DNA of 64,000 nt from contig JBMOLU010000082.1 in assembly GCA_049325275.1 (NCBI GenBank), forward strand, positions 1-64,000. Direction: 5' to 3'. The position numbers were made by a program, and so were the translations under genes. Source of the DNA: CAIQJJ01 sp049325275 (lineage in GTDB: Bacteria > Chloroflexota > Anaerolineae > Anaerolineales > UBA4823). How positions within the stretch are numbered: position 1 is the first letter of the stretch; each line of letters starts with the position of its first letter. The notes beneath the pieces were generated by a model. The model searched no databases and was not told where the DNA came from. It saw nothing but the letters and a program-made list of their open reading frames with translations. This document shows positions 17,068 to 25,415 of this stretch, in pieces.

Positions 17068-17745
17068 GTGAACTACCGCTTTCGCTACTTTCTGATTATC
17101 GGGGCGCTAGTGCTGGTAACCCTGGCCTGCAGCCTGATGCCTGGTGACAGCACCCCCAATCCACCGGCCGCTGATGGTGGCAATTCATCGGACAGCGTGC
17201 TCTTTCAAGATGATTTTTCCTCCACGGGCAGTGGTTGGGACCGCATCGATAACGAAGACGGCATCACCGACTACGCGGATGGTGGTTACCGCATTTTCGT
17301 GCCGACCGCCGATACCGAGTTATGGGCCAATCCTGGTCTCGACTTCGGTGATGTACGAATCGAAGTCGATGCCCTCCGCCAGGCCGGGCCGGAAGACAAC
17401 GATTTTGGCGTAATTTGCCGTTACCAGGACGTGGACAATTTCTACTACCTGCTCGTGACCAGCGATGGCTACTTTGGCATTTTCAAGGTCAAAGACGGTG
17501 AGGCCAGCCTGCTGGGCGGCAGCGAGTCGATGGGTACATCGAGCAAGATCAACGCCGGCAGCGAAACCAACCACCTTCGCGCCGATTGCGTGGGCAGTAC
17601 GCTTACCCTCTACGCAAATGGGCAGAAACTGGACAGCCAGGAAGACAGCGATTTCGCCACGGGTGACGTGGGCCTGATTGCAGGTACGTACACCGAAGCA
17701 GGTACAGACATCTGGTTCGATAACTTTACGGTGCTCGTGCCTTGA
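17068..17745 (+). CDS. Lipoprotein sharing the kinase's sensor domain
   Basis: This 225-residue protein has a signal peptide ending in a lipobox (LVTLAC) and then a single domain that aligns throughout with the C-terminal domain of the preceding kinase. Shared features are DDFS...GW near its start, CRYQDxxNFY in the middle, and GLxAGTYxxAGTDIxFD before a common VP terminus. Start GTG 17068 follows AAGGAG by 7 bases. It lies 16 bases after the kinase stop, so the genes are co-expressed. I infer that kinase and lipoprotein bind the same ligand or each other. The lipoprotein probably arose by duplication. Confidence 0.8.
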   Translation: MNYRFRYFLIIGALVLVTLACSLMPGDSTPNPPAADGGNSSDSVLFQDDFSSTGSGWDRIDNEDGITDYADGGYRIFVPTADTELWANPGLDFGDVRIEVDALRQAGPEDNDFGVICRYQDVDNFYYLLVTSDGYFGIFKVKDGEASLLGGSESMGTSSKINAGSETNHLRADCVGSTLTLYANGQKLDSQEDSDFATGDVGLIAGTYTEAGTDIWFDNFTVLVP

Positions 17746-19082
17746 AAATATATCTCGACACGGTAGGCTGTCGCCTCAACCAAAGTGAGATCGAAACCTA
17801 CGCCCGGCAGTTTCACGTTGCCGGGCATGTTTTAGTATCCGGTGCGGCAGAAGCCGACGTGGTAGTACTCAACACTTGCGCCGTGACCACCGAAGCGGCC
17901 TCCGATTCACGCCAAAAAATTCGCCAGGCAGCCCGCTCCGGTGCGGAAGGCATCGTCGTTACCGGCTGTTGGAGCACCCTTCACCCACAGGATGCTGCTG
18001 CACTGTCCGGCGTACGGCGGGTGGTGAGCAATGCTGACAAGGATCGTCTGGTGGCCGACGTTCTCGGCATCCCGGTCGAGCAATTCGCTCTCGAACCGGT
18101 CGAGCGTATCGCCGTTCCTGGGCTGCGCCTGCGTACGCGCGCCTTCATCAAGGCCCAGGACGGTTGCGATAACCGCTGTGCGTTTTGCGTGACCACCGTT
18201 GCACGCGGCGCCGGGCGCAGCCGTTCGATACCCGATGTTCTTGCCGACATCAATGCTGCCGCTCAAAGTGGAGTGCAGGAAATCGTCCTGACCGGCGTAC
18301 ACTTGGGTTCCTGGGGGCACGATTTCGCTGTCCCGCGCCACCTGGCCGATCTCGTGCAGGCCGTCCTGCAAGAAACGGACGTCCCCCGCGTGCGTCTTTC
18401 TTCCCTCGAACCTTGGGATCTGTCGCCCAATTTTTTTGCCCTGTGGCAAAATCCGCGCCTGTGCCGCCACCTGCACCTGCCGCTGCAATCGGGCTGTGCC
18501 GCTACGCTCAAGCGTATGGCCCGCAAGACAACCCCCGAAAGCTTCGCCGCCCTGGTCGCCGCAGCGCGTGCCGCTATCCCCGAAGTCGCCATCACCACCG
18601 ATATCATCGTTGGCTTTCCCGGCGAGAGCGATGAGGAGTTCGCCGCGAGCGCCGCTTTCGTGCGCCAGATGGATTTCGCCGACGGCCACGTCTTCAGCTA
18701 CTCTGCCCGGCCCGGCACCGCCGCGGCGCGCATGAAGCCGCAGGTTCCTCATCCGCTTCGCAAGGCCCGCAACGCCGAACTGCGCCAGGTGCTGGCCGAA
18801 TCGGCGGTCCGCTACAGGGCACACTTTGCCGGCTGCGAACTGCCCGTTTTATGGGAAAGCGCCACTGCTCTTGGCCCCGGCGGTTGGGAGTTGAGTGGCC
18901 TCACCGACAATTATTTACGCGTTTCTGCCACCGCGGCACAAGATTACTGGAACCAGGTTACCCCCGTTTCCCTGACCGGTATGGCCCCCGGCGGTTTGAC
19001 GGGCGTGTTGAATGCGCCTGTTCCGCCGGTTTCCGTAAGGAACGATACATTCACCGGGCAAAACGGTACGAAAACCGGCTGA
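17742..19082 (+). CDS. mtaB: tRNA threonylcarbamoyladenosine methylthiotransferase, MtaB-like
   Basis: The 446-residue product is a radical-SAM methylthiotransferase. The N-terminal UPF0004 domain holds three cluster cysteines (VGCRLNQ, NTCAVT, TGCWST), and the radical-SAM core has CDNRCAFC. TTDIIVGFPGE is also present, followed by a C-terminal TRAM-like region. MtaB adds a methylthio group to t6A37 in tRNAs reading ANN codons. The CRLNQ variant and the length favour MtaB over MiaB or RimO. The start is TTG 17742, overlapping the lipoprotein stop by 4 bases. Confidence 0.88.
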   Translation: MKIYLDTVGCRLNQSEIETYARQFHVAGHVLVSGAAEADVVVLNTCAVTTEAASDSRQKIRQAARSGAEGIVVTGCWSTLHPQDAAALSGVRRVVSNADKDRLVADVLGIPVEQFALEPVERIAVPGLRLRTRAFIKAQDGCDNRCAFCVTTVARGAGRSRSIPDVLADINAAAQSGVQEIVLTGVHLGSWGHDFAVPRHLADLVQAVLQETDVPRVRLSSLEPWDLSPNFFALWQNPRLCRHLHLPLQSGCAATLKRMARKTTPESFAALVAAARAAIPEVAITTDIIVGFPGESDEEFAASAAFVRQMDFADGHVFSYSARPGTAAARMKPQVPHPLRKARNAELRQVLAESAVRYRAHFAGCELPVLWESATALGPGGWELSGLTDNYLRVSATAAQDYWNQVTPVSLTGMAPGGLTGVLNAPVPPVSVRNDTFTGQNGTKTG

Positions 19083-19115
19083 AATATCGCCCTGCCAGGC
19101 TTCTTCTTCTCAAAG

Positions 19116-19454
19116 ATGTGTATCTTCTGCAATATCGTCGCCCGTACGGCTCCTGCGGCCATCGTCTACGAAGACGACCGGGTCACGGCTTTTCGTGACC
19201 TGCATCCGGTGGCCCCCACCCATATTCTCATCATTCCCAACCGGCATATCGCTTCGATAAACGAGCTTGCGCCCGAAGACGAAGCCCTCGTCGGCCACCT
19301 GCTTGGCGTCGCACGCCAGCTTGCAGCGCAGGAAGGCATTGCCGCAGGTGGGTACCGCCTGATCATCAACACCGGCCTCAATGGCGGCCAAACCATCCCG
19401 CACCTGCACCTGCATTTGATCGGCGGGCAACGCATGCGCCATCCCATGGGATAA
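19116..19454 (+). CDS. HIT family (HINT-type) nucleotide hydrolase
   Basis: This 112-residue protein has the full histidine-triad fold: a CIFC motif at the N-terminus that binds zinc in many members, APTHILIIPNRH in the middle and the catalytic triad as HLHLHLIGG near the C-terminus. HINT proteins cleave AMP-lysine or other nucleoside phosphoramidates in the cytosol. The start ATG lies 33 bases after the mtaB stop, and the next gene starts 2 bases after this stop, so it sits inside the operon. Confidence in family is high; the physiological substrate is not known. Confidence 0.93.
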   Translation: MCIFCNIVARTAPAAIVYEDDRVTAFRDLHPVAPTHILIIPNRHIASINELAPEDEALVGHLLGVARQLAAQEGIAAGGYRLIINTGLNGGQTIPHLHLHLIGGQRMRHPMG

Positions 19455-19456
19455 GC

Positions 19457-19828
19457 TTGGACGAACTGCTCAGGATTACTGCGCCGGAAAACCCTTGTAC
19501 GGCTTGCGGAGCGTGTTGCGCTGCTTTCCGTGTCTCGTTCTATTGGAGCGAAGCAGCCTCCGGCTTGAACGGTGTCGTGCCGTTCGATCTGACTGAACGT
19601 GTTTCGCCCTTCCACTCCTGTATGAAAGGCACCAACCAGGCCGAACCCCGCTGTGTCGCTCTGCAAGGGACGATCGGCGAGGCAACGCGCTGCGCCATCT
19701 ATGCCTTTCGCCCCACACCCTGCCGTGAATTTGGCATCCAGTGGGAAGAAGGCTTCATGACGGTCAGCACCGCGGACTTAAAGCGCTGTAACTGGGCGCG
19801 AGCCAAGTGGCGGTTGGCTGAAGTCTGA
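19457..19828 (+). CDS. YkgJ-type cysteine cluster protein
   Basis: The 123-residue protein has CTACGACC near the N-terminus and downstream Cys residues in CAIYAFRPTPCREF, the pattern of the YkgJ / CxxCxxCC family that probably binds zinc or an iron-sulphur cluster. The start is TTG 19457, 2 bases after the HIT gene stop; no ATG is available upstream in this frame. It is the last gene of the operon, followed by a strong hairpin. Function in the family is unknown. Confidence 0.85.
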   Translation: MDELLRITAPENPCTACGACCAAFRVSFYWSEAASGLNGVVPFDLTERVSPFHSCMKGTNQAEPRCVALQGTIGEATRCAIYAFRPTPCREFGIQWEEGFMTVSTADLKRCNWARAKWRLAEV

Positions 19829-19850
19829 AACTTTCACCAAATCGACCCCC

Positions 19851-19895
19851 GGATGGACTGCCACAGGGGTGTCACGCCCCTGTGGCAGTCCATCC
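19851..19895. terminator. Bidirectional hairpin between ykgJ-like gene and clpB
   Basis: Bases 19851-19869 pair perfectly with 19877-19895, and two more pairs close the loop to TCA. The element lies between two convergent stop codons (19828 on plus, 19896 on minus) and actually abuts the clpB stop. Neither side has a long T run, but its position between converging genes supports termination. Confidence 0.7.
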
Positions 19896-22502
19896 CTATT
19901 CCTCGACCACTTCCCCTTCGAAAACCGGCACATCGACAGAGAAAGACAGGCCCTGCCCATCGCGCGCGACGTGAATAACGTCTCCCTCGTGGAATTCACC
20001 GCCCAGGACCTGCAACGCCAGCGGGTCTTGTAATTCGCGCTGGATGGCACGTTTGAGCGGCCGGGCGCCAAAATCGGGGTCGTAGCCGGCCTCAGCCAGG
20101 TATTGCCGAGCATCCGGCGTGATCTCCAGGCGGTAGCCCCTCTCGGCCAGCAATTGGGTCACCCGGCGAAGCTGGATATCGACGATATCGGTCAGGTTCT
20201 CGCGGGTCAGCGGGTGGAAGATGACGATTTCGTCGATGCGGTTGATGAACTCGGGACGGAAGTGAGATTGCAGCAGCTGCGTCACGGTATCGCTGGTCAC
20301 GTTTTCACGCGCGTTTTGATCGAGCCATAAGGCACTGCCCAGATTGCTCGTCATAATCACCACCGTGTTGCGGAAATCGACCGTACGGCCTTGCCCGTCG
20401 GTCAGGCGGCCGTCGTCGAGCAGTTGCAGGAGCACATTGAAGATCTCGCTGTGGGCCTTTTCGATCTCATCAAAGAGCACCACACTGTACGGACGCCGGC
20501 GGACGGCCTCGGTTAGTTGGCCGCCTTCTTCGTAACCAACGTAACCGGGCGGCGCGCCGACCAGGCGCGAGACGGTGTGTTTCTCCTGATACTCACTCAT
20601 GTCGATGCGCACCATGGCGCGCTCGTCGTCGAACAGGAACTCGGCCAGGGCACGCGCCAGCTCGGTCTTGCCGACGCCCGTCGGGCCGAGAAAAATGAAC
20701 GAGCCGATCGGCCGGTGGGGGTCTTGCAGTCCTGAACGGGCACGCCGTACTGCATTCGAAACGGCGCGCAGGGCATCTTCTTGCCCGACGACGCGTTCGC
20801 GCAAGCGCGTTTCCATGTGCAGCAGCTTTTGCGTTTCCCCTTCAAGCAGGCGCGCGACGGGGATGCCCGTCCAACGGGCGACGATATGGGCGATCTCTTC
20901 AGCGTCGACTTCTTCCTTGAGCAGCGCCCCTTCGGTTTGCATCGTTTGCAGGCGCTGTTCGCTTCTGGCGAGCTTTTGTTCCCACTCGCGTAAGTCACCG
21001 TAGCGCAGGCGGGCGGCTTTTTCGTAATCGTTTTGCCGCTCGGCGCGTTCGATCTCCAGCCGCAATTGTTCGATTTGCTCTTTGGCGCTTTGCAAACTGC
21101 CGATGGCTTCTTTCTCGGCCTGCCAGCGGGTTTGCAGTTGCGTGGCTTGCTCTTTGAGATCGGCAAGCTCCCTCTCCAATTTTTCCAGGCGTTCTTTGGA
21201 AGCGCGATCTTTTTCCCGCTTGAGCGCCTGGCGTTCGATTTCGAGCTGCATGATCTGGCGGTCGACTTCGTCCAACGCCTGGGGCTTGGAATCGATCTCG
21301 GTACGCAGGCGGGCGGCGGCTTCGTCGATCAGGTCGATTGCCTTGTCAGGCAACTGCCGGTCGGCGATGTAACGGTTGGAAAGCGTCGCGGCGGCAATCA
21401 CGGCCGGGTCGGTGATGCGTACACCATGGTGGACCTCGTAGCGCTCTTTCAACCCACGCAAAATGCTGATCGTATCTTCCACTGATGGTTCCTCGACCAG
21501 CACGGGCTGGAAGCGGCGTTCGAGGGCGGGGTCTTTTTCCACGTGCTTGCGGTACTCGTCCAACGTCGTGGCGCCGATCAGGTGTAGCTCGCCGCGTGCC
21601 AGCAGCGGCTTGAGCATATTGCCGGCGTCCATAGCGCCTTCCGCCGCACCTGCGCCGACCACGGTGTGCATTTCATCCAGGAAGACGACGATCTCGCCTT
21701 GCGCCTCCGTAATCTCCTTGAGCGCAGCCTTTAGGCGTTCTTCGAATTCGCCGCGATACTTGGCGCCGGCGACCATCGCGCCCAGGTCGAGTTGGATCAG
21801 CTTTTTGCGCTTCAGGCCCTCGGGCACATCGCCGTTGACGATACGTTGTGCCAAACCCTCGACGATGGCAGTTTTGCCGACACCCGGGTCGCCGATTAGC
21901 GCGGGATTGTTTTTGGTGCGGCGTGAAAGAATCTGCACCACGCGGCGGATTTCCTCGTCGCGCCCGATGACGGGATCGAGCTTGCCCTGGCGTGCCTGGG
22001 CGGTGAGATCGCGGCCATACTTTTCGAGCGCTTGATAGGTGCTTTCCGGGTTTTGAGAGGCCACGCGCTGGCTGCCGCGTACGCTCTTGAGTGCGCTCAA
22101 AATGGCATCTTTGCTCAAACCATATTGCGCCAGGCGCTTGCCCTCGCTCGACTCGGTCAAGCCGAGTAGAACGTGTTCGGTAGATACGTACTCATCTTGC
22201 ATACCCTTCGCATAGCGTTCGGCCGCCTCGAGCACCTGGGCAGTGCCTGGCGCCAGGCCCAGTTCGCCGTTGGCCCCGTACACTTTTGGGTGTCTGTCGA
22301 GTTCGTTTTGCAATTCTTCACGCAGGGCAAGCACGCTGCCGGCGATCTTGGTAACCACAGCTGGGACGATGCCCTCGTCTTGCCTTAATAAAGCCATCAA
22401 CAGGTGCGTCGGTTCGATCGACTGGTGACTGAACTCGCGCGCCAGCTTTTGCGCACTGAGGATAGCTTCTTGCGATTTTTGGGTGTATTGATTGAAATCC
22501 AT
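19896..22502 (-). CDS. clpB: ATP-dependent disaggregase chaperone ClpB
   Basis: The 868-residue product has the complete ClpB layout: Clp N-domain repeats (1-145), AAA module 1 with GDPGVGKTAIVEG, a long coiled-coil middle domain rich in Glu, Arg and Gln (about 405-525), AAA module 2 with GPTGVGKTE, and the C-terminal domain. It rescues aggregated proteins together with DnaK after stress. AGGAAAGG precedes the ATG. The transcript has a 120-base leader with a three-way-junction-like fold. No CIRCE is seen, unlike at groES. Confidence 0.97.
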   Translation of the reverse strand: MDFNQYTQKSQEAILSAQKLAREFSHQSIEPTHLLMALLRQDEGIVPAVVTKIAGSVLALREELQNELDRHPKVYGANGELGLAPGTAQVLEAAERYAKGMQDEYVSTEHVLLGLTESSEGKRLAQYGLSKDAILSALKSVRGSQRVASQNPESTYQALEKYGRDLTAQARQGKLDPVIGRDEEIRRVVQILSRRTKNNPALIGDPGVGKTAIVEGLAQRIVNGDVPEGLKRKKLIQLDLGAMVAGAKYRGEFEERLKAALKEITEAQGEIVVFLDEMHTVVGAGAAEGAMDAGNMLKPLLARGELHLIGATTLDEYRKHVEKDPALERRFQPVLVEEPSVEDTISILRGLKERYEVHHGVRITDPAVIAAATLSNRYIADRQLPDKAIDLIDEAAARLRTEIDSKPQALDEVDRQIMQLEIERQALKREKDRASKERLEKLERELADLKEQATQLQTRWQAEKEAIGSLQSAKEQIEQLRLEIERAERQNDYEKAARLRYGDLREWEQKLARSEQRLQTMQTEGALLKEEVDAEEIAHIVARWTGIPVARLLEGETQKLLHMETRLRERVVGQEDALRAVSNAVRRARSGLQDPHRPIGSFIFLGPTGVGKTELARALAEFLFDDERAMVRIDMSEYQEKHTVSRLVGAPPGYVGYEEGGQLTEAVRRRPYSVVLFDEIEKAHSEIFNVLLQLLDDGRLTDGQGRTVDFRNTVVIMTSNLGSALWLDQNARENVTSDTVTQLLQSHFRPEFINRIDEIVIFHPLTRENLTDIVDIQLRRVTQLLAERGYRLEITPDARQYLAEAGYDPDFGARPLKRAIQRELQDPLALQVLGGEFHEGDVIHVARDGQGLSFSVDVPVFEGEVVEE

Positions 22503-22530
22503 AAATCCTTTCCTCCAGTAGCAGGATAGC

Positions 22531-22606
22531 CCGCAGGTTTCGCACAGGGTTTACCGGTAAAATCCATCGCGCCGGAAAGGCGCTCGGAAAGGTGCGAAAC
22601 CCGCGG
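22531..22606 (-). ncRNA. Structured 5' leader of clpB (three-way junction)
   Basis: In the minus-strand RNA a 15-bp outer stem (22592-22606 with 22531-22545, one G-U pair) encloses two hairpins: GCGCC-TTTCC-GGCGC (22569-22583) and a palindromic TTTACCGGTAAA arm (22547-22565). The 3' end of the structure lies about 20 bases before the clpB ribosome site. The fold is drawn by eye. It could be an RNA thermometer, a protein-binding leader or a repeat element. Confidence 0.5.
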
Positions 22607-22630
22607 ACTTCCTCTTTACTATAGACCCCA

Positions 22631-22660
22631 ATTGTAGGAAAAAGATAAACGTTGTATCAA
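22631..22660 (-). promoter_or_regulatory. Candidate clpB promoter
   Basis: On the minus strand TTGATA (22655-22660) and TACAAT (22631-22636) are 18 bases apart. The implied start near 22624 gives a leader of about 120 bases that includes the structured element. Confidence 0.6.
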
Positions 22661-22759
22661 TAAACGATAAAAACAAGAAAATCTGGGTCTTACGCGCTTA
22701 GCGTACCGAAAATCTATGTTGGCTCTTCCGCCTTTGCGTCAGGCGGGTCGTTAAAAGCA

Positions 22760-22796
22760 GCCTCCGCTGGGGCGGTGAGAAAATCCCAGCGGAGGC
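22760..22796 (+). promoter_or_regulatory. 12-bp hairpin before a small open frame
   Basis: GCCTCCGCTGGG (22760-22771) pairs exactly with CCCAGCGGAGGC (22785-22796). TTTCGCC and then AAAGGAGG follow. The CCTCC in the 5' arm could also pair with the AAAGGAGG ribosome site at 22804-22810, so the hairpin could gate translation of the small frame starting at 22820. It might also be a terminator for something upstream. Confidence 0.4.
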
Positions 22797-22819
22797 TTTC
22801 GCCAAAGGAGGAAACAGCG

Positions 22820-22990
22820 ATGAGCATCAGGAGGTGTCCAACTCCTGTGTCGGTCTCATCATACACGAAAGTGCGGCCGCACGATATGGCTGAAAATCAC
22901 CTGTCTTTCGTGATGTTTTTCACATTTATCATAAAACAGAACCATCCTGGCCTTGCTCTTGATGCTGTGCTTTTGCACAGGCCGCTTTAA
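22820..22990 (+). CDS. Possible 56-residue small protein
   Basis: ATG 22820 is preceded by AAAGGAGGAAAC at good spacing, and the frame runs 56 codons to a stop that overlaps the convergent PH-domain gene by 4 bases. The middle is hydrophobic (FVMFFTFIIK), but the rest has no recognisable features. The ribosome site is the main evidence; codon use is not convincing. It may be a small membrane peptide or a chance frame. Confidence 0.3.
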   Translation: MSIRRCPTPVSVSSYTKVRPHDMAENHLSFVMFFTFIIKQNHPGLALDAVLLHRPL

Positions 22991-23592
22991 TAGGTCTGGT
23001 ATCGCGATGGCCCGCTGCGTTTGCTTTGCTGTGCCTGCCGGTAGGCGCCGATGGCCGAGTCGATCTCCGTGCTGAGCGCCATCCAGTCAGGAGTGATCAG
23101 GACGAAGCCAACCCCTTTTGGCACGAACATCTGTCGCGGCAGGAACAGGCGTAAAACGCGCGGTGACATGGGGTATCCGGCCAGATCGACTACCACAATC
23201 GTTTTGCCGTAAAAGGGTTCGAGCAGGCTCTTCTCAGCGCCCTTGGCGCGTTCGATCGGGAAAAGCTGCTGTACGTTGGCTGCGTGCACGCTGCGAATCC
23301 GGCGGTAGGAGATTTTCAAGCGCAGGTAGGGGGTGACGATGCGGAGATGATCGGGAAAGGCCTGCACGTAAGTCACCCGACGGGCCAGTAGCAGAAAGAA
23401 CGCCATGCCAACACCGATGATGCCGGCGGACAGGACGAGAATTTCCAGCACGAAGCTATGAAGGAACTTGCTGCCGAACCACCATAAGAGCAATAATGCT
23501 ACGCCAACCAACAAAACCGGCCAAAACAGGCGGTCGGTAAAGCGTTGGTAGACCAGCAAAGGGTGGCGGTGGCCGGTTTTTTTGGATTTCAT
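22987..23592 (-). CDS. PH-like domain membrane protein
   Basis: The 201-residue protein has two adjacent membrane helices (WPVLLVGVALLLLWWFG and LEILVLSAGIIGVGMAFFLL). A cytoplasmic beta-rich region (from about residue 75) follows, with the strand order of bacterial PH domains: VTYVQAFPDHLRIVTPYLRLKISYRRIRSV is characteristic in position. The function of such proteins is unknown. The start lies 2 bases after the stop of the upstream histidine kinase gene, so it is the last gene of the five-gene minus-strand cluster. Short loops and a Lys/Arg-rich C-terminus fit cytoplasmic exposure. Confidence 0.65.
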   Translation of the reverse strand: MKSKKTGHRHPLLVYQRFTDRLFWPVLLVGVALLLLWWFGSKFLHSFVLEILVLSAGIIGVGMAFFLLLARRVTYVQAFPDHLRIVTPYLRLKISYRRIRSVHAANVQQLFPIERAKGAEKSLLEPFYGKTIVVVDLAGYPMSPRVLRLFLPRQMFVPKGVGFVLITPDWMALSTEIDSAIGAYRQAQQSKRSGPSRYQTY

Positions 23593-23594
23593 CG

Positions 23595-25412
23595 CTACAC
23601 CTCGTTCGGAATGGGACGTGTAGGCAGCGTAAACCAGAAGGTGCTGCCTTTTTGGAGTTCGCTACGGAAACCGATTTCCCCACCCATGCTTTCGACCAGC
23701 AGGCGCGTGACGCTCAGTCCCAGTCCCCAGCCTTGCTGCTCACGTACGGCGGGATCCTCCGAACGGAAAAACTGGCTGAACAACCGGGCCTGATCTTCGG
23801 CCGAGATGCCGATCCCGTCATCGGTGATTTCATAGCGTACGAAGTCACCTTCATCACGGATCGATGCGGTAATGTTGCCCTTGTCCGGCGTGTACTTGAC
23901 CGCATTGCTGACCAGGTTCGCCAAAATCTGTACGACGCGTACCGGGTCGGCATGGATTTGCGGCAAGTTATCCGGTACCTGTATGTGAATGGTCTGGCCG
24001 CGTTCGTCGGCGCGCGGCTGTAAACTGTTGATTGTTTCGTGGAGTTGTTCTACAGGACTAATCATGAGGCAGTTCAGGTTCAGGCGGCCGCTTTCGATAC
24101 GGGAGATGTCTGAAAGGTCGGAAACCAGTACCGACATACGGTCGACGTTATTGCGTACGACATTCAAGAAGTTGACCTGCATCTCGTTGACCGGGCCGAT
24201 CGCTCCCTGGCGCAGCAGGTCGGTATAGCCTTTGATGGACGTCATAGGCACGCGCAGTTCGTGGGTGACCACGGAAACGAACTTGGTTTTTGCCTGGTTG
24301 GCATCTTGTACGGCCTGGTAGAGACGCGCGTTCTGGATGGCACTGGCCGCCCGGCTGGAAAGGCGGTCGAGAAATTGGATGGCCGTCCCCGGGAAGGTCG
24401 CTGCACCCTCGACGACGATCAGCCCGATGGGTTTGCCCGTATACAGCATGGCGGCCAATAGGCGGGCAGGCTGGCCGTCTTCGGGTGAGATGCTCTGGGG
24501 GCTGATTTCCTTCAGGCATTGTTCCACGACTTGAGAATCGAGCGGCAGCCGGAAGCCATCGGCGGGGCCGGCGGCAATTTCCAGATGGTCGTCCTCACCC
24601 GTTGAGAGAAGTATCCATCCTTCGGCCGCCCCGGTTTGCCCGATGGCTACCTCACGCGTGATATCGAGCACGAGTGAAAGGTCCAGCCTGGCGTTCAACT
24701 TGCGGTCGATTTTAGTTAGGGTCTCGAGCTCCGCCACGCGTGCGGCGAGCGCCTGGTCGGTGAGGGTATAGAGGTGGGCGTTTTCGATGGCGATGGCTGC
24801 CTGCGAAGCAAAGGTGTTGAGCAGGCTGAGATCGTCGGCGGTGAACAGGCTGGCCTGGGCGCGATTGTCGACGTAGATCACACCAAGGATCTGGTTGCGC
24901 GCCCGCAGAGGTGCACACATCACCGAGCGCAGGGCGTAATACACCACCGATTGTTGTTGCGAGAAGCGTGGGTCGTTTTGCGCGTCGGTGGTTACGACGC
25001 CTTTTCCGCTCTCGATGACCTCGCCAATTACGCTGCGGCTGAATTCCATGTCTTTGCGGTCGAGGGTTTCACGCTCGATATTGCGAGCGGCGCGAACTTC
25101 GAGGTTGCCGGTTGCCGAGTCGATCAGCATCAGGAAGCCGCGTTCGGCCTGGGTCAGTTCGAGTACGGCGTCCATGACTTGCGTCAGGACTTCGTCCAGG
25201 TCCAGTGAAACGCCCATCGAAAGCGATACGCGGCTGAGCGCGGCCAGGCGCCGCTGTTCAGCGTTTTCGTCGATGTACCCTTCGAGCTTTTGCAAATTTT
25301 GCTCGGCATCGCGCAGGTGGATCAACGCATCGTCCTGCCAGGCGAGGGCCTTGAGACGGCTGATGGCCTTGCGAATGGTTTGAACGTGGTGATGAGCAGA
25401 GTCTTTTGACAT
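23595..25412 (-). CDS. Double-GAF sensor histidine kinase
   Basis: The 605-residue soluble kinase has two GAF domains (about 60-213 and 230-365), HisKA with phospho-acceptor His384 in VTHELRVPM, and a HATPase domain with the DDGIGI and GWGLGLSV boxes (about 490-600). It has no membrane segments. No response regulator is adjacent. Its ATG lies 3 bases after the endonuclease III stop, and it precedes the PH-domain gene by 2 bases. The architecture resembles the other two kinases in this window, all presumably paralogues. Confidence 0.9.
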   Translation of the reverse strand: MSKDSAHHHVQTIRKAISRLKALAWQDDALIHLRDAEQNLQKLEGYIDENAEQRRLAALSRVSLSMGVSLDLDEVLTQVMDAVLELTQAERGFLMLIDSATGNLEVRAARNIERETLDRKDMEFSRSVIGEVIESGKGVVTTDAQNDPRFSQQQSVVYYALRSVMCAPLRARNQILGVIYVDNRAQASLFTADDLSLLNTFASQAAIAIENAHLYTLTDQALAARVAELETLTKIDRKLNARLDLSLVLDITREVAIGQTGAAEGWILLSTGEDDHLEIAAGPADGFRLPLDSQVVEQCLKEISPQSISPEDGQPARLLAAMLYTGKPIGLIVVEGAATFPGTAIQFLDRLSSRAASAIQNARLYQAVQDANQAKTKFVSVVTHELRVPMTSIKGYTDLLRQGAIGPVNEMQVNFLNVVRNNVDRMSVLVSDLSDISRIESGRLNLNCLMISPVEQLHETINSLQPRADERGQTIHIQVPDNLPQIHADPVRVVQILANLVSNAVKYTPDKGNITASIRDEGDFVRYEITDDGIGISAEDQARLFSQFFRSEDPAVREQQGWGLGLSVTRLLVESMGGEIGFRSELQKGSTFWFTLPTRPIPNEV

Positions 25413-25415
25413 GGT

